Shown piece after piece: positions 32,060 through 33,831 of a DNA stretch of 33,831 bases. Origin of the DNA: an uncultured bacterium. Lineage in GTDB: Bacteria; Cyanobacteriota; Vampirovibrionia; Obscuribacterales; Obscuribacteraceae. The position numbers and the translations under genes were made by a program. The stretch is taken from the NCBI GenBank assembly GCA_903835185.1, contig CAILLX010000187.1, forward strand, positions 1-33,831. Direction: 5' to 3'. Position 1 is the first letter of the stretch, and every line of letters begins with the position of its first letter. The notes under the pieces were generated by a model, which ran no database searches, was not told the DNA's origin, and worked only from the letters and a program-made list of their open reading frames with translations.

Positions 32060-33711
32060 TGTAGGCACTCATTAACAACTAGAGCTGGGCTGCAGGCTTT
32101 ACTGGGTGTATAATAGTGTCCATCATGCACATTCACCGCACACGCAGTTCTATCCTTTTGAGAGAAAGCTATCGAGAAGGTAGCGCTGTTAAAAAACGCA
32201 CACTGCAAAATATCACCCATTGGAGCGATGAGCGTATCGCGGCGTTAGAAGCCGTTTTGAAGGAAGATGTGCATGGACGTAAATTCAGCACCATTGCAGA
32301 TGTTGAGTTAGGAACAGGGAAGGATTTCGGTGCCTTGTTTGCTTTCGCAAGCCTGTCGAAGTATGTTCAGTTGTCAGACGCGCTGGGTGAGAGTCGGTCA
32401 GGAAGGCTTGCACTGATGATGGCTGTACTTCGTCCGATCAAGCCAGTTCCCAAGCTTGGCACGGTAGCAATGGCTCAAAATCAAGCTGTTACAGAATTGC
32501 TGGGCATATCTACTTTTGATGAAGACGATTTGTATGGCGCGCTCGATTGGCTGGAGAAGAACCAAGCTTCCATTGAGGATTCGCTGTTCCGGTCTCGGGG
32601 AGGGCAGTGCCAAACGTTGTTCTTGTATGACGTGACTTCGAGCTATTTAGAAGGGCAGCAGAACGAATTAGCCAAGTATGGCTACAACCGGGACAAGAAA
32701 GCCGGCAAGAAGCAGATCGTAATTGGCTTACTAAAAGACGAGCATGGGTTACCGGTTTCAGTGCAAGTATATAAAGGCAATACGCTGGACCACAAAACTG
32801 TCAGCGATCAAATCAAGAAGCTGAAAGAGAGATTTGGTGTCAAGCGGGTTGTGATGATCGGCGATCGCGGCATGCTCAAGCAGGCACAAATTACAGAACT
32901 GGGCGCTCATGAATGGAACTACATTACGGCACTGACGAAGCCACAAGTTGAAAGTTTGCTTGAACAAGGAGTTATTCAACTCGACTTGTTCGATGAAAAA
33001 ATTTGCCAGGTCGAACAGGAAGGACGCAGGCTAATTCTGAGGCGTAATCCAAGACGTGCCGAAGAATCAGGAGCAAACCGGGAAAGCCGCTTGGAGAAAT
33101 TCAGGGCGTTGGTGAAGGAAGCAAACGACAAGCTATCACACGGATTGCGCGCAGATGCACAAAAGAGCTTCCAAAAAGTATCAGCGGCAGTGGAACGGTA
33201 CAACTTGGCGAAGTTTGTCAGACTGCGGCTGGAGAATCGCTTCATTGAAATCACGTTTGATGAGGAAAAAATACAGTCAGCAAGGCGATTGGACGGCTGT
33301 TACGCGCTAGTGACAGATCTTGACCAAAAGGATTGCTCGGCTGAAACAGTTCATGATCGCTACAAAGATCTTGCACAAGTAGAATCAGCCTTCCGTTTGT
33401 TGAAGAGCAGTCTTGACGTGCGTCCTATGTGGCATCGCAGGGCGGACCGAACCAGGGGGCATGTTTTTGTAGCGATGCTCTCACTGCTGCTGCTGGAAGA
33501 ATTTCAACGGCGCATTCAGAACTTAAACACAACGACAGAAGTAGCAATTGAGGCGCTGAACAACATTCAGTTGAGCGAACTCAGACTTGGCAGTGATGTT
33601 GTGGCGAAACTGCCAAGCAAGTTGCGCCCAGACCAGTCAGCAATCCTTAATGCCCTCAAACTTCGGCTCCCGTCCTTAGTAAAACTCGTAGCCTAGTTCA
33701 CTTGTAGGCAC
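32060..33711 (+). mobile_element. IS1634-like insertion sequence (boundaries uncertain)
   Basis: It is defined by the transposase gene. The 9-bp sequence TGTAGGCAC occurs just outside both ends of the gene, at 32060-32068 and 33703-33711, in the same orientation, and may be a target duplication. I could not find convincing inverted repeats next to these, so the ends are tentative. Confidence 0.4.
32125..33696 (+). CDS. IS1634-family (IS4-like) DDE transposase
   Basis: The 523-residue protein shows the family hallmarks: the N-terminal RESYREGSAVKKRTLQNI, LYDVTSSYLEG with the first catalytic Asp (about D169), the following YGYNRDKKAGKKQIVIGLL, VMIGDRGM with the second Asp (about D247), and AQVESAFRLLKSSLDVRPMWHRR with the Glu (about E420) in a YREK-like region before RTRGHVFVAMLSLLLL. 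The gene looks intact and could be active. ATG 32125 is likely; GTG 32116 is also possible. No Shine-Dalgarno is visible, but TATAAT sits at 32109-32114, close enough that a nearly leaderless transcript is possible. The N-terminus is slightly shorter than in some relatives. Confidence 0.93.
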   Translation: MHIHRTRSSILLRESYREGSAVKKRTLQNITHWSDERIAALEAVLKEDVHGRKFSTIADVELGTGKDFGALFAFASLSKYVQLSDALGESRSGRLALMMAVLRPIKPVPKLGTVAMAQNQAVTELLGISTFDEDDLYGALDWLEKNQASIEDSLFRSRGGQCQTLFLYDVTSSYLEGQQNELAKYGYNRDKKAGKKQIVIGLLKDEHGLPVSVQVYKGNTLDHKTVSDQIKKLKERFGVKRVVMIGDRGMLKQAQITELGAHEWNYITALTKPQVESLLEQGVIQLDLFDEKICQVEQEGRRLILRRNPRRAEESGANRESRLEKFRALVKEANDKLSHGLRADAQKSFQKVSAAVERYNLAKFVRLRLENRFIEITFDEEKIQSARRLDGCYALVTDLDQKDCSAETVHDRYKDLAQVESAFRLLKSSLDVRPMWHRRADRTRGHVFVAMLSLLLLEEFQRRIQNLNTTTEVAIEALNNIQLSELRLGSDVVAKLPSKLRPDQSAILNALKLRLPSLVKLVA

Positions 33712-33831
33712 ATGTCACCGGCGACATAAAAGCGCGTGATTATTGGTATTTACAAGGGGTATTTGTTTTGGCAGGAGACTGTGCAGCCTCCCTTCCGGTC
33801 GGCACACTTGAACTCTTGGTGAGGCGCGAAA
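33712..33831. other. Right edge, no complete gene
   Basis: The last 120 bp include AAGGGG near 33757 followed by a possible TTG-started frame that stays open to the edge (AGDCAASLPVGTLELL). It is too short to judge. Confidence 0.25.

Noticed and set aside
32060..33711. IS1634-like element as the source of the MITEs
   Set aside because: Its flanks do not show the MITE end sequence CTAGTAGTGCATTTCC, so there is no evidence it mobilises them.

Overview
The window reads as ordinary chromosome from a diderm (Gram-negative-type) bacterium of about 50% GC with densely packed housekeeping genes. The mixture is distinctive: a Ser/Thr kinase fused to a PQQ-type beta-propeller, an FHA protein, MurT, the futalosine enzyme MqnA, a KdsD-type arabinose-5-phosphate isomerase, CsgG-like and TPR exported proteins, and a large beta-helical adhesin. 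This combination fits the non-photosynthetic relatives of Cyanobacteria (Melainabacteria/Vampirovibrionia, for example the Obscuribacterales). That placement is inference from gene content, not from a marker tree.

Layout. 1-2050 (minus) is the N-terminal part of a very large secreted adhesin that leaves the window at base 1 and carries an apparent frameshift near 790-800. 2551-3714 (plus) is an RhlE-type DEAD-box helicase, convergent with the kinase/propeller gene (3753-5858, minus). Across a divergent spacer lies kdsD (6105-7187, plus), convergent with a MnmD-like tRNA methyltransferase (7287-8141, minus). A secreted fasciclin protein (8252-8821) ends in a clear terminator and faces an acetyl-CoA hydrolase/transferase (8980-10329, minus). 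A repeat-rich gap (10330-10814) follows.

From 10815 to 20548 everything is on the minus strand: a membrane-anchored alpha/beta hydrolase, an HI0933-like flavoprotein, a Gly/Trp/Tyr-rich exported repeat protein, ilvE, a TPR protein, a CsgG/FlgT-like protein, a second exported protein with a coiled-coil tail, and alaS. Four of these eight products carry export signals, so part of this run may be a cell-surface module.

From 21025 to 28360 genes are on the plus strand: an FHA protein with a zinc ribbon, nadK, murT (start overlapping the nadK stop), hutU, lysC, a small coiled-coil protein and an exported helical protein. lplA and deoA/pdp follow on the minus strand, then mqnA and an IS1634-like transposase on the plus strand.

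Two 121-bp copies of a MITE-like element (20823-20943 and 28381-28501) have matching inverted ends bounded by CTAG. The second supplies the stop codon of the lipoate ligase gene. I did not find a clearly new defence, secretion or biosynthetic system. The most unusual material is the kinase/propeller fusion, the exported-protein cluster, the orphan murT and the MITE family.
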